In this document: piece after piece, positions 1-9,131 of the stretch | Position numbering within the stretch: the first letter of the stretch is position 1 | Layout: every line of letters starts with the position of its first letter | Origin: Drosophila miranda | Taxonomy: Eukaryota > Arthropoda > Insecta > Diptera > Drosophilidae | Assembly (NCBI RefSeq): GCF_003369915.1 | Contig: NW_022881603.1 | Coordinates: forward strand, 32,485,522 to 32,549,521 | DNA: 64,000 nucleotides | Direction: 5' to 3' | Program-made: the position numbers and the translations under genes | Notes under the pieces: model-generated | The model's input: only the letters and a program-made list of their open reading frames with translations | Databases searched by the model: none | What the model was told of the DNA's origin: nothing

Positions 1-177
1 CTCCAGGCTTGCGAAAAAATATCGGTATTTTTGTGCGATAAGCGCAACTTATCGGCGCTTTTTTTTTAAATAACAATGTTATAAAGCTAAACAAAATGTT
101 TTTACATTTTATTTCTGTTGATTTTGATTTTGATTTTATGACTATAATTATTTCGACCTTGTTATATACATAGTAAA

Positions 178-293
178 TCAGCAACTGCATTTATTAATTT
201 CGGCATCGCAGCATTCAGAAGCCGGATAGGCGTCGAGGCAACAGGCCGGATTGTAGACGAAACAGTCGGTGGTCTGGTGCACTTCCTCTGTAC
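178..293 (-). other. Cysteine-rich reading frame, unidentified
   Basis: On the minus strand a frame ending in TGA at 178-180 reads TEEVHQTTDCFVYNPACC and then continues with further paired cysteines to a C-terminal KCSC. The C, CC, CC, C, C pattern and balanced composition stand out from the AT-rich surroundings, which suggests an old exon. An A-rich tract ending in AG lies just upstream and could be a splice acceptor. The same frame recurs in every unit and in the inverted copy near 59960-60080. I do not recognise the family; it could be the 3' exon of the frame at 419-670, but the splice phases I tried do not join. Confidence 0.3.
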
Positions 294-418
294 CTTTTTT
301 TTTATTGAATCAATTCTCCTTCGCCTCCTTTGCTTCTTATTTCTCTCTTGCTATTTCTTTTTTATCTTTACTTTATTCAACAAAATATTCCATTTTTTTA
401 TTAAAATTCTATAAACAT

Positions 419-670
419 TTATAATCTGCACCGAGCCAACACTAGCTGACGGTACAGACGAGGGCGAACTGACGAAGTAGACGGTGGAAAACGGTCTGGA
501 AAAAATAGAATGGAATATTGACCGTACTTTCTACCCATTCCCAGGTTGTAGATATCGTGCACTTCGTAGTTTTCATTTTGGAGCTGTTTTAGCACAATAA
601 CCTTTTTTCACCTAGTGGTGATAGCTTTTTCCACGAACGCAGGTGTCTTATTTGGGATTGTTTCTGACAT
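419..670 (-). pseudogene. Unidentified 83-codon frame split by one in-frame TGA
   Basis: On the minus strand an ATG at 670 opens MSETIPNKTPAFVEKAITTR, meets TGA at 608-610, and continues in the same frame for 62 codons to a stop at 419-421. The downstream half (KKVIVLKQLQNENYEVHDIY, then NLGMGRKYGQYSILFFP) has protein-like composition. Equivalent frames lie at 9542-9793, 14990-15241, 23561-23812 and 42523-42774 (all minus) and at 59587-59838 (plus). The copies checked keep the same TGA. The bases around the stop (ACTAG then GTGAAA) could also be a splice donor, giving a very short first exon. I cannot assign a family. It lies upstream of Dolk on the opposite strand, so it may be the remnant of a divergent neighbour or of a small DNA transposon. 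Confidence 0.35.
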
Positions 671-1107
671 CTGTCAAAAGTTAAATAGAGTTGTGTGTCA
701 ATCTTTTTGCACGTGTGACTTTTCTTGTGAAACGTATATACACGTTCCGCCGACCCACCTTCTCATCGTACTGAGCTAATCATTACAACAAAATTTTAGT
801 TGCTTTACTTCGCATCGCATCCACATCTCGCATCATGTCTTTCCATTTTGATCAAGTTTTATATTCATATAAAGCAATGCAAAATCAGCAATATGATAAT
901 AAAGATATAAAAGGGTCATTCGTTATATAGAGCGGCTATACCACGATGCATAGTTTTGGCAATTGCGGTCAGCGTACTTTTGGGCGCACAGATTAGAAAG
1001 AAGAAGGATAGATTCGAATCTGGCGGGCTAGGCCGATAGATCGAACATGGAAACAAGTGTGTACACACAATTTTTTTACAAACACATTATATAGATAATC
1101 TCTTACG
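671..1107. other. Non-coding stretch upstream of the split frame
   Basis: AT-rich sequence with no supported gene. It includes a possible minus-strand TATA-like tract near 920-935 and a self-complementary GATTCGAATC at 1014-1023 that resembles a tRNA B box, but no cloverleaf can be drawn. It is repeated in all units. Confidence 0.4.
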
Positions 1108-1170
1108 TTTTATTTGTTTGACCTTTGGGCAAAATCATGATGATTTTGCCCAAAGGTCAAACAAATAAAA
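1108..1170. repeat. Perfect 30-bp inverted repeat, unit 1 only
   Basis: Bases 1108-1137 are the exact reverse complement of 1141-1170, separated only by TGA at 1138-1140. The other units have a single left arm followed directly by AATAAAAGCAAG, so this is a fold-back duplication specific to unit 1, as expected from template switching at a replication fork. Confidence 0.95.
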
Positions 1171-1780
1171 GCAAGTATTTAAAATAAACCAGTCGAGTAG
1201 AAAATTGATTCATTAGTCGGATAAAATTATGTGGGCAGGCCTGAGGGTTCTATTTAGCTAGTAATATTCGCCAGAATATCAAAAATACGTCGGTATATTT
1301 TGAAAATAATACCGTATATTTCAGTATTTATTTGAATCGGTAATAACCGGTTGACAACAATGAGTCCCATTCCATACTTTTAAATTATGTTCTTAAATTA
1401 CTATATTTGGACATCGACTTAGGGTGAATATTACCAATTATTGGGGAATATTAACACGACGCATCCTGACATTCTGTCGCAGCCGTTTCCTGCCATAATT
1501 TTCATTGGCGGAAAGCAATAATCGCGTTCCATGTTGCGGAAAAATGCAAGCAACAATGCATACCCTAGGAAAGGATATTATAGAATTGAGAAAATGTTTG
1601 TCATCCCAGGCTAAAATTTAGTCTCTGCTGCAAAAGCAAGTATTTAGAGTAAGCCAGTTAGTAAAAAATTGATTCATAAATCGTATAAAATTATGTGGGT
1701 AGGGCTGAGAGATATAGATAGCTATTAATATTCCACGGAATATCAAAAACGAGGAATATGGATTATAGAGCTTGAGTTCG
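1171..1780. repeat. Two diverged direct copies of an AT-rich module
   Basis: A module of about 120 bp (AAGCAAGTATTT, then ATTGATTCAT, ATAAAATTATGTGGG and a GGAATATC or AGAATATC tail) occurs at about 1168-1290 and again at about 1631-1750. A third copy lies inverted at about 8975-9050. No coding region is supported here. Confidence 0.6.
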
Positions 1781-1838
1781 TCAGTATATTTACGGTATAT
1801 TTTGAAAATGCGGTATATTTTGGTATATTTCTGAGGGT
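1781..1838 (+). promoter_or_regulatory. GTATATTT-rich promoter motif cluster
   Basis: Three to four copies of CAGTATATTT, CGGTATATTT and TGGTATATTT lie within 58 bases, matching the Drosophila core-promoter motif 6 of Ohler (KTYRGTATWTTT). The same cluster sits directly before the Dolk 5' end at 43859-43916, so it is probably the Dolk promoter, copied into each unit (near 10878, 16139 and 24860). In the four full units it is joined at GAGGGT to unrelated sequence and no longer drives Dolk. Confidence 0.6.
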
Positions 1839-1883
1839 AAAAAAATTATAAAATAATAAAAAATTATTTCAGCGGCGGTGAAG

Positions 1884-2003
1884 ATGAAAATACCCGACGA
1901 GCCAGCAGAAAAAGTGATTCGGAAGGCTATTCACAACATTAAGAATAGTCATTTTCAGAAGACCTCAAGAGAAAAAAAATACAAAGCAGACAATAATGAA
2001 TAA
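1884..2003 (+). other. Small 39-codon frame after a splice-acceptor-like tract
   Basis: A pyrimidine-rich tract ending TTATTTCAG (to about 1872) precedes CGGCGGTGAAG and an ATG at 1884 that opens a 39-codon lysine-rich frame. A second frame also reads protein-like residues (GGEDENTRRASRKSDSEGYS). AATAAA-like signals follow. It is repeated at 10981, 16243 and 24964; in unit 3 an AAG to TAG change cuts the first frame. It may be the last exon of an unidentified gene. Confidence 0.25.
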
Positions 2004-2062
2004 TAATAAATAAAAATAATTGGAAAAATAAACAATTACAATGTATTACTTTTTATATTAAA

Positions 2063-2250
2063 TGCATGATTTTACGTGAAAAATCATCACTTATTAAGTG
2101 CATGATATTTAGGTAAAAATCATCACCTATAAAATGCATGATTTTTAGGTAAAAATCATCGCTTATTATGTGCATGATCTTTAGGCAAAAATCATGCATT
2201 TAATAAGCGATGATTTAAGCCAAAAAATCGTGAAAAATCATCGCTTATTA
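2063..2250. repeat. Four 36-bp tandem repeats plus 16-bp stem hairpin
   Basis: TGCATGAT recurs at 2063, 2099, 2135 and 2171, exactly 36 bases apart, each followed by a variant of TTTAGGTAAAAATCATCRC. Bases 2201-2216 and 2235-2250 then form a perfect 16-bp inverted repeat with an 18-base loop. A zone rich in GTCATCG follows to about 2375. The block is repeated in units 2, 3 and 4 near 11160, 16422 and 25141. Confidence 0.85.
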
Positions 2251-2419
2251 AGTCATGATTTTTCGGCAATGCTCGATGACAATGTCATCGATTATGCCCT
2301 AGGACATCTCCATGTTAATGTCATCAGCTCATCGTATGGCCGGTCATCGACTATGTCATCGGGGGTAGTGACGCGGTCATCGACGTGTCAGCAGCTGAGT
2401 CATTAATGACCCGTACTGC

Positions 2420-2772
2420 AGGGTAGCTAGAGGCAGTACTCACACACACACACAAACACACACATGCAGAACATATCTCAACACTAATACAGGGACAGAG
2501 ATTACAAACTTGTTTTGCCTCGCTCTCGCTGGATCCCTGACCCTGCTCTCCCGCTCTTTCGTTCTCTTTTGTTTGGTGTGAGTGAGTCAGAGTGTGGCTG
2601 CGATATGCAAATTGGAAAATGTTGTGCAAAACCCTTTTAGCGGCAAATTGATTTGGTTTTTGACCAACTTGAAGAGCTGTGGCATCTTTTAACGCTGATG
2701 ATTTCAGCAGAGAAATGAATGTGCGAATATGCAGGAGGAATATGTGGGCAAGGGTTCTTCAGTAGAACTCAA
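2420..2772 (-). other. zip: zip intron 1 remnant with (CA)n
   Basis: This lies 3' of the zip first coding exon on the minus strand and includes a CA-rich microsatellite at 2438-2463. No exon is supported. In units 2 and 4 this intron part is about 590 bp longer (11811-12420). Confidence 0.5.
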
Positions 2773-2904
2773 TTGATTCTCGTGGGGCACCCAGACCAGG
2801 CGCTTCTGTGTCCATTCCGCCTGTGTGGCCGGATCATTGTATTGGTTCCGTTCCACCGAAAGGTATTTCAGCTCGGGATCGTTGCGATCTACTTCATCCG
2901 ACAT
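2773..2904 (-). pseudogene. zip: zip first coding exon, copy 1 (donor site destroyed)
   Basis: The minus-strand ATG at 2904 opens 44 codons beginning MSDEVDRNDPELKYLSVERN and ending VWVPHENQ. This matches the N-terminus of zipper, non-muscle myosin II heavy chain, before its SH3-like domain. In intact zip the exon is spliced onto the motor domain. Here no downstream motor exon follows on this strand; the rest of zip is at 48029-54133 on the other strand. The splice donor after ENQ reads TTGAGT instead of GTGAGT, a change at position +1, so this copy could not splice normally. Residue 3 is D where the other copies have E. A TA microsatellite and a CT tract precede the ATG in the 5' leader. Confidence 0.88.
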
Positions 2905-3812
2905 TGTAGCGGTGTATTTACTCTCTCTCTCTCTATATATATATATATATTGAGGTTTTTTAATACACACTTTTCTGTTGAGCAGAACAAACACAAAATA
3001 ATGAATACGGTTTCGTTTAATTTTCACATCGGAAACACCGCGGCCATTGAGATACAATATTTTTCGCATTTATCTCGAGACGCGCGCTCTTTATCTTAGA
3101 AGAGCGGCACAAAACGTAGGCGGCGAGAACAGTTTCAAAAGGGAAGAGCGCAAAAGAAGAAAAAATATGGCCACAGTTGCTCAAGCCGGCTGTGTCTAGA
3201 AATGAACCATTAACCAGTTTGCATTCCGAAGAGTGCAGCAGGAGCAGCGGCAGAGCCGGCAGCAAACATTTTTGGTGGCTGGTTTCGGTTTCTTTTTCGA
3301 AGCAGAGCAGGTATAAGCGGCCATCATTCCATTCCTTTTCTCCCTTCTCTCTTTCCTTCTTTTGTGTACCGCTGTTCTGCGCTCTCCACATTTCAAAGCA
3401 GTTTTCCGCATATTTTGCACATTAATATTGTTTTTTATTCTCTCGTTTCACTTTGTCAGCACTGCATTTGTGCAAATTCAACTCAATTTTCACCGAAATG
3501 CACGTATTTCGATGCATTTGTTTCAACAAGCGGCGTCGGCGTTGGCATCGACATCAGCGTCAGCGTCGCCGACAGACCGGAGACTTTTGGGCGTTAAAAT
3601 TATTCTACATGCATTTTATTTTTTCTTGTCGCGCTTGCTCCTCGCCTTCGGTTTTCGCTGTTTTCTCGCACTACCGATTTATTGATATATTGCTGGCAAG
3701 CTGCGTCTTGCAATGTCTTTTTATATGGAAATTGTGCGGTTTTATTTGTTTCAAGCGACAGCTGCACTTTCAGCGCACCAACACACACATGCACACACAC
3801 ACACACACAAAC
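2905..3812 (-). other. zip: zip 5' leader and upstream region, unit 1
   Basis: Sequence upstream of the zip exon on the minus strand, with no supported coding region. It contains a CT/TA microsatellite (2922-2950), the 127-bp block specific to A-type units (3140-3266), and a CA microsatellite (3781-3812) that hosts the LINE. The plus-strand open frame starting at 3453 is host sequence read into the LINE. Confidence 0.5.
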
Positions 3813-4857
3813 ATCGTGGAATCGTGCTGGCAGGCGATCTCTGCGGAGCAGGCTGTAGCCAAGGTTACACAGCCGGCAGTGACGGAGAGGGCGGGAAAGA
3901 GGGCACGGCCAGAGCCCAGGAACACCACCCACCCGTCCCCGTCCCCGTCCCCAAGGCCGAAGAAGCCAAAACATGGACCCAAAAAGTCAAAAAAAACGGA
4001 GAAGAAGCCGCAGGAAGGCCAAATGAGGGACGCCGTAGCTCGCAAGGGACCGGAGGACGCCCCAAAGGATCGAGATGTGGGGTGGGTGAAGGTCGTAGCT
4101 AGGCAAAGGCCAAAGCCAAAGCAGCAGCAACGACCAAGACCGCCACGCAGCGATGCAATAGTCATCGCCGCCACCAGCACTGTCTCATATGCAGACATTC
4201 TAAGGAAGGTCAAGACAGAGCCAAGTCTTAAAAAGCTAGGGCAATCGGTGCAAGGGGTGCGACGCACGGCAAAAGGAGAGCTGTTGCTGATGCTGGAAAA
4301 ATCGGCGGACCCGAGAACCCACGAGATGCAGGCAGCAGTCAAGGAAGCGCTAGGAAGCACGGTTGAAGTAAGGAGTCTTACCGAAACTGTCATCTTGGAG
4401 GTAAGGGACATAGACGAAGTGTCCACCCAAGAGGAAGTCCTAGCGGAACTCAAAGCGCAGGCAGGGGTGGAAATCTGCGAGGCCGCAGCCATCTCCATCA
4501 GACCAGCCTATAGGAGCACGCAGACCCTGACTCTGAAAGTTCCACCGGCTATAGCAAAGCCCCTCCTGGAGAAAGGAAGAATTCGCCTGGTATTGCAGAA
4601 TACGACCCAAGTCAACTCCCCGAAGATGCTACAAGTGCATGGAATTTGGCCACATCGCGCCTAATTGTAAGAGCAGCCAAGACTTCACGAAGTGCTGCTA
4701 CAATTGCGCAGGAGCCGACCACCAGGCCAAAGATTGCAAAGACGAACCAAGTTGCATTCTTTGCAAGCGCCACCGGGTGAAGGACCCGAAGCACCAAACG
4801 ACGAGTTCGAGGTGCCCGCAGTACCAAAAGGCGATGCAGCAAATGAAGGATAGATGA
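3813..4857 (+). pseudogene. LINE-A ORF1 (Gag-like, zinc knuckles), frameshifted
   Basis: The nucleic-acid-binding protein of the LINE. The N-terminal part is rich in P, K and R. The central part carries DAIVIAATSTVSYADILRKV and RRTAKGELLLML, conserved with the intact element at 27391-32108. The C-terminal part holds three CCHC-type knuckles (CYKCMEFGHIAPNC, CYNCAGADHQAKDC and a third CILC...C). A one-base frameshift near 4610-4625 puts the knuckles in a different frame from the rest. The true start is not visible and the 5' end is probably truncated, because the frame is open back into the host microsatellite. The stop codon TGA at 4855-4857 overlaps the ORF2 start as ATGA. Confidence 0.8.
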
Positions 4858-7814
4858 AAATCATCCAACTAAACCTCAACCACTGCGAGATGGCACAGCA
4901 GCTGCTGGACCAGACCATAAGGGAGCACCGTATTGATGTAGCAGTCATAAGCGAGCAATACCGGAATCGCAACTCGGGAGAGTGGATTGCTGACTCGAGC
5001 AAGAAGGCAGCGATATGGAGCTGTGCGAGTCCCACACAGCAACTACTGCAAACATACGTCGGAGACGGATTCGCCAGAGCCCGGATAAATGGAGTGCACA
5101 TATATAGCTGCTACCCGCCCCCGAGCCTCAGCCTACAGCAGGCGACGCAGGCACTGGAAAGGATTGCTGAAGATACGCGGGAGAAACACCCTACGCTCAT
5201 AGCCGGCGATTTCAACGCTTGGGCGACGGAGTGGGGATGCCCGAGAACGAACCCAAGGGGAATGCTCTTAGAATGCTTTGCGACGTTGGATGCCGTACTG
5301 CTGAACACAGGCACACAGCAGACGTTCGGCAGAGCTGGAACGGGGTCTATAATAGACCTTACGTTCGTGAGCAGCAGCCTCAGCCGCAGGACAACGTGAG
5401 AAGTTAGTGGCTTATACACCGGGAGTGACCACCAAGCCCTCATATGTGAAATCCAGGAAACGGGCGCACCTAACCCGTTCATTGGTAAGCAGATCGGTTA
5501 TAAGACCGAAACGCTAGAGCCGGATATGGTCCGGGCCATGTTTGAGGACTACGAGACCAACGGTACGGCTGACGAGAGAGCAAGCCAACTGGCTATACAT
5601 ACGCTGGAAGCATGTGATGCCTCCATGCTAAGGAAAAGAAGAAGCCTGAACAACCGCAGGCCAACGTATTGGTGGAACGCTGCAATAGGTAGCGCCAGGC
5701 AGGAGTGCCAGCGGAAAAGACGACTATACCAGCGTTCGAGAGGTTCCCCGGAATTCGAGAGGCTCCAAGGAGAATATAAGGAAAGCAGACGCTGCTTGAA
5801 GAGGCAGATCAAGGATGCCAAGCGCAAATGCTTCGAAAAGCTCTGCGATGACGCAGATGCGAACCCTTGGGGCTACGCATACAGGCTGGTAATGAAGAGA
5901 CTGAGAGTGTTCAGTCCCCCGCCGCCAATGTGTGCAGATCTGCTGGTTAACATAGTAGAAACCCTATTTCCAGAGAAAGTGGCAGCCCAGAGGGTGATCG
6001 ATAGAATACCGCCACCTGAAATAGAAGCCACCACGGGAGCAGAAGTCCTCGAAGCTCTACAACGGATCAAGAACGGCAAAGCACCAGGACCTGATGGGGT
6101 CCCAAATGCCGTTCTCCGCACGGCTATTGAGACCAATCCACAAATGTACGTGGATTTATTCAATGCGTGCATGTCCGAAGGGACCTTCCCCAGACCATGG
6201 AAGCGACAGCGGCTAGTCCTCTTACCCAAGGGGAACAAGCCGACCGAGGAGCCATCATCCTATAGACCACTCTGCATGCTCGACACAGTGGGTAAGATCC
6301 TCGAGCGCATAATCCACACCAGGCTGGAGAAGGCAGTAACGCGTCAGCTCTCACCGAGACAGCACGGGTTTCGCAAAGGCAGGTCCACGGTGGACGCAAT
6401 CGGCGAGGTATGTGAGATAGCAAAGCGAGCTATCGATGGCACCCGATGGATGTACGGGACCAAAGAGTATTGCATAGTGGCAACACTCGATGTCCAAAAT
6501 GCATTCAACTCTGCCAATTGGGATCACATACTAGAAGAATTGAGAAACTTTCAAATACCGCCGCATCTGCAGAATATCATCGCGGACTACCTAAGAGACC
6601 GAGTGCTCATATATGAGACGGATAAAGGGACACGTGAGCACCAAATCACTGGCGGAGTTCCCCAAGGATCGGTCCTCGGCCCGCTGCTGTGGAACATCAT
6701 GTATGATGGAATCCTCAAGATGGATATGCCAATGGGCGCCACGGTGATAGGCTTTGCCGACGACATAGCAATAGTCGTAGTGGCAAAACAGAAAGAAGCG
6801 GCGGAAGAAATCTGCAACGACGCGGTAGAGAGAGCCAGAACATGGCTATCAGGGAGGGATCTCTCATTAGCCACCCACAAAACGGAGGCGGTGCTCATAA
6901 GCAGCAGGAAAGTAGTGGAGACGGCCACGATCCGAGTAGGAGACTGCACTATTAGCTCCAGTCCAAGCCTGAAGTACCTGGGGGTCATGATTGACCACAG
7001 ACTCAGCTTCAAGCATCACATGGCGTATGCAAGCAGCAAGGCAGGAAAGACGGCAGTGGCCCTATCCCGCATCATGGCCAACACCGGAGGCCCGAAACAG
7101 CCAAGGCGAAAGCTACTAGCGAGCGTAGTTGGCTCAACGCTAATGTACGCTGCACCAATATGGGTTGATGCAATGAAGCATAAAACATATGCCCGAGAAT
7201 GCAACGCAGTCCAGAGGCTGTGTGCCCTGAGGGTGTGTTGCGCATTCAGAACGGTATCCCAAGACGCCGCACTTGTGGTCGCAGGAATGATTCCCATCCA
7301 TCTGCTGGCAAGAGAAGCCGCAGGAATCAGGGCACAGCGAACCCTGGGGACTACGGACCAGGACACCAGAGGTGCCTTAAGGCAGCGCACAATCCTGCAA
7401 TGGCAAGATTCGTGGGATAACAGCAGCAAAGGGCGATGGACCCATAGGCTAATCCCAGACCTGAAGAGTTGGCTGAACCGTAGCCATGGACAAGTGGAGT
7501 ATCACCTGACGCAACTGCTGACAGGACACGGTTGCTTTAAAGCCTACCTGCATAGGTTTAAGCACGAGGACGACCCCTTCTGCGTGGTCTGCGCAGGGGT
7601 CATCGAAGACGCAGAGCACTGCTTCTTCGAATGTCCAAGATTTCGGCAAGAACGAGAGGATCTAAGCAACAAGCTTGGAAGAATGCCAGCGGTGTCAAAC
7701 CTGGCAGAATGCCTGCTGGAGTCGGAAGGAAACTGGGCCTCGATTAGACTCATGGCCGTAACTATGGCTACCAAACTGCGTCGCGAAGAAAGAGCACGCA
7801 ATGCAAGGAGATAA
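4854..7814 (+). pseudogene. LINE-A ORF2 (endonuclease-RT), one in-frame stop
   Basis: This encodes the enzyme for target-primed reverse transcription. The endonuclease starts MKIIQLNLNHCEMAQQLLDQ and shows AGDFNAWATEWG and SIIDLTFVSSS. The RT follows, with GPDGVPNAVLR, LDVQNAFNSANWD, GVPQGSVLGPLLWN and the catalytic GFADDIAI. A C-terminal CVVCAGVIEDAEHCFFEC motif ends the protein. A single TGA at 5397-5399 splits the 986-codon frame between endonuclease and RT; both parts share one frame. The start is taken at 4854 because it overlaps the ORF1 stop and matches the ORF2 start of the intact relative. The next 200 bases are 3' UTR leading to the poly(A). Confidence 0.88.
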
Positions 7815-7982
7815 AGGAGATTATTAAGAGAAGAGCCCTACGGGCATCTCCCCCGGCGAAGTAATATCTCGCGACAGTACCGCCGGGATCCGGGATAGGT
7901 GTGGTTGGTTTTAGAGCGGTTAGAGTCCCTCACTTCGGCTTCAGCTGAGTCGGCATGAAGCTTTACTGTAGTCACACAACAA

Positions 7983-8016
<34 letters not shown>

Positions 8017-8022
8017 ACAAAC

Positions 8023-9131
8023 ACGCAGGAACTCACATTTCGACGCGTCGCACGTCGTTTCAGCGGTTGCTTTACTCACTGTTTATTGCCTTGTTGCGTT
8101 ACGTTTCGCGTTCTCTCTATTTTCTCTTTCACTTTTGCCTACTCCACTATCCACTTGCTTCGTGGTCTTCGCGTTGTCTGTGTGTTTGGGTTTGACTTTT
8201 AACGATTTTAACGGTAGCACCTCTACCGCATTCAGTATATTTTCAGTATATATTCAGTATATATATACACATAATGGAAGAAAAAAAGGGTATGAACAGC
8301 AGGCAAAACGGCCCTGAAAATGCAACCGCATGCAAGCTGAAATCCACTTTTGCTTAATATTTTCATCACACGCGAACCTCGACATTTGTCTTGGCTGTTT
8401 TTGCCCCTTGTCCTTACCCTTTTTTATAGCCCATTTTAAATTACGACAAATTACAATTTTTCGTCGCAAGAAAGAGTGAACGATTTATCAATATGACACA
8501 TTAAAATTATTAGACGAATAATTCATCAACCCCTTTTGTTACCTACATGGAATTTTTGCTTATAAAAACGAGAAAAAAGAGGATAAAAGGATAAAGTCAC
8601 CCTTTTGACTTCAAGGTATATTGTTTGTCAACAACGCCGAGGTAAGGTTCGTACGAACCTTGCAATTTGCCTTGGCTGTTTTTGTTTGTTGTCCATACCC
8701 GTTTTTAAGGCCCATTAAAAAATAACGACTCATTTTTTCGTTTCAGAAGAGAGCAGAAGTCTGACCGTCTGATAAAAAACGTACTTAACCCACTTAAACC
8801 CCCTTTATTTAAACTGATAACTTGAACTAGACAAAAAATAATATTTACTCTTGCAGGTCCTTCATCCTTATATAAAAAAAGACCACGATATTTTTCACCT
8901 AAAGTGCTATAAAAATATTTAATCACGAATCATGCTGACTTAATTCGACTTAAGATTAGCTAAGACCTTCAGTCCTCAAAACATAATTTTATCCGATAGA
9001 TGAATAAATTTTCTAGAAGATTAGCTAGCTTTAAATGCTTAATTTAATTTTATTGTGCCTAAAATAAGGTTTGAGCAAAGAAGGTCAGAAATAAAACGTA
9101 ATGAAATGGACAGTGTTGCGATGAAAAATCC
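8023..9131 (-). other. zip upstream/linker region, no gene
   Basis: Non-coding on both strands. It contains three TTCAGTATAT repeats (8230-8262) and two diverged copies of a block of about 110 bp (near 8375-8470 and 8645-8765, sharing CTTGGCTGTTTTTG and GCCCATT). The inverted AT-rich module lies near 8975-9050. It joins unit 2 seamlessly at 9132. Confidence 0.45.

Larger units (their letters stand above)
3813..8014 (+). mobile_element. R1-clade LINE, Waldo/Mino-like, inserted in (CA)n
   Basis: A non-LTR retrotransposon of about 4.2 kb with two ORFs, a 3' UTR and a long poly(A) tail. It is flanked by an 8-bp target duplication ACACAAAC (3805-3812 and 8015-8022) inside a CA microsatellite. ORF1 has three CCHC knuckles. 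ORF2 has an apurinic-type endonuclease, a reverse transcriptase with FADD, and a C-terminal cysteine-histidine motif, without RNase H: the R1-clade layout. R1-clade relatives such as Waldo and Mino are known to target ACAY or AC repeats, and this site agrees. Both ORFs are broken, so the copy is dead. Confidence 0.88.
1..9131. repeat. Tandem unit 1 (A-type) of zip-5'/Dolk-upstream array
   Basis: The same sequence restarts at 9132, 14578, 23144 and 42105, so the window opens inside a head-to-tail array; the phase is set arbitrarily by the window start. From left to right the unit carries the Dolk-upstream region (1-1838), an AT-rich segment with 36-bp repeats (1839-2420), the inverted zip first-exon region (about 2420-8500) and a linker to the next unit. 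A-type markers shared with unit 3 are a deletion of about 590 bp near 2710 and a retained 127-bp block at 3140-3266. A LINE of 4.2 kb interrupts it; without that, the unit is about 4.9 kb. Confidence 0.92.

Noticed and set aside
1005..1040. tRNA B-box-like GATTCGAATC
   Set aside because: No acceptor, D or anticodon stem can be drawn around it on either strand.
2063..2206. CRISPR-like regular repeats
   Set aside because: 36-bp repeats are contiguous without spacers; this is a minisatellite in a eukaryotic array.
3453..4664. 403-codon open frame
   Set aside because: Its first third is host zip-upstream DNA and CA microsatellite read into LINE-A ORF1; only the part from 3813 is LINE coding.
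3813..8014. R1 element as a sign of rDNA
   Set aside because: No 28S rDNA flanks it; the target is a CA microsatellite, and the clade contains families with other targets.
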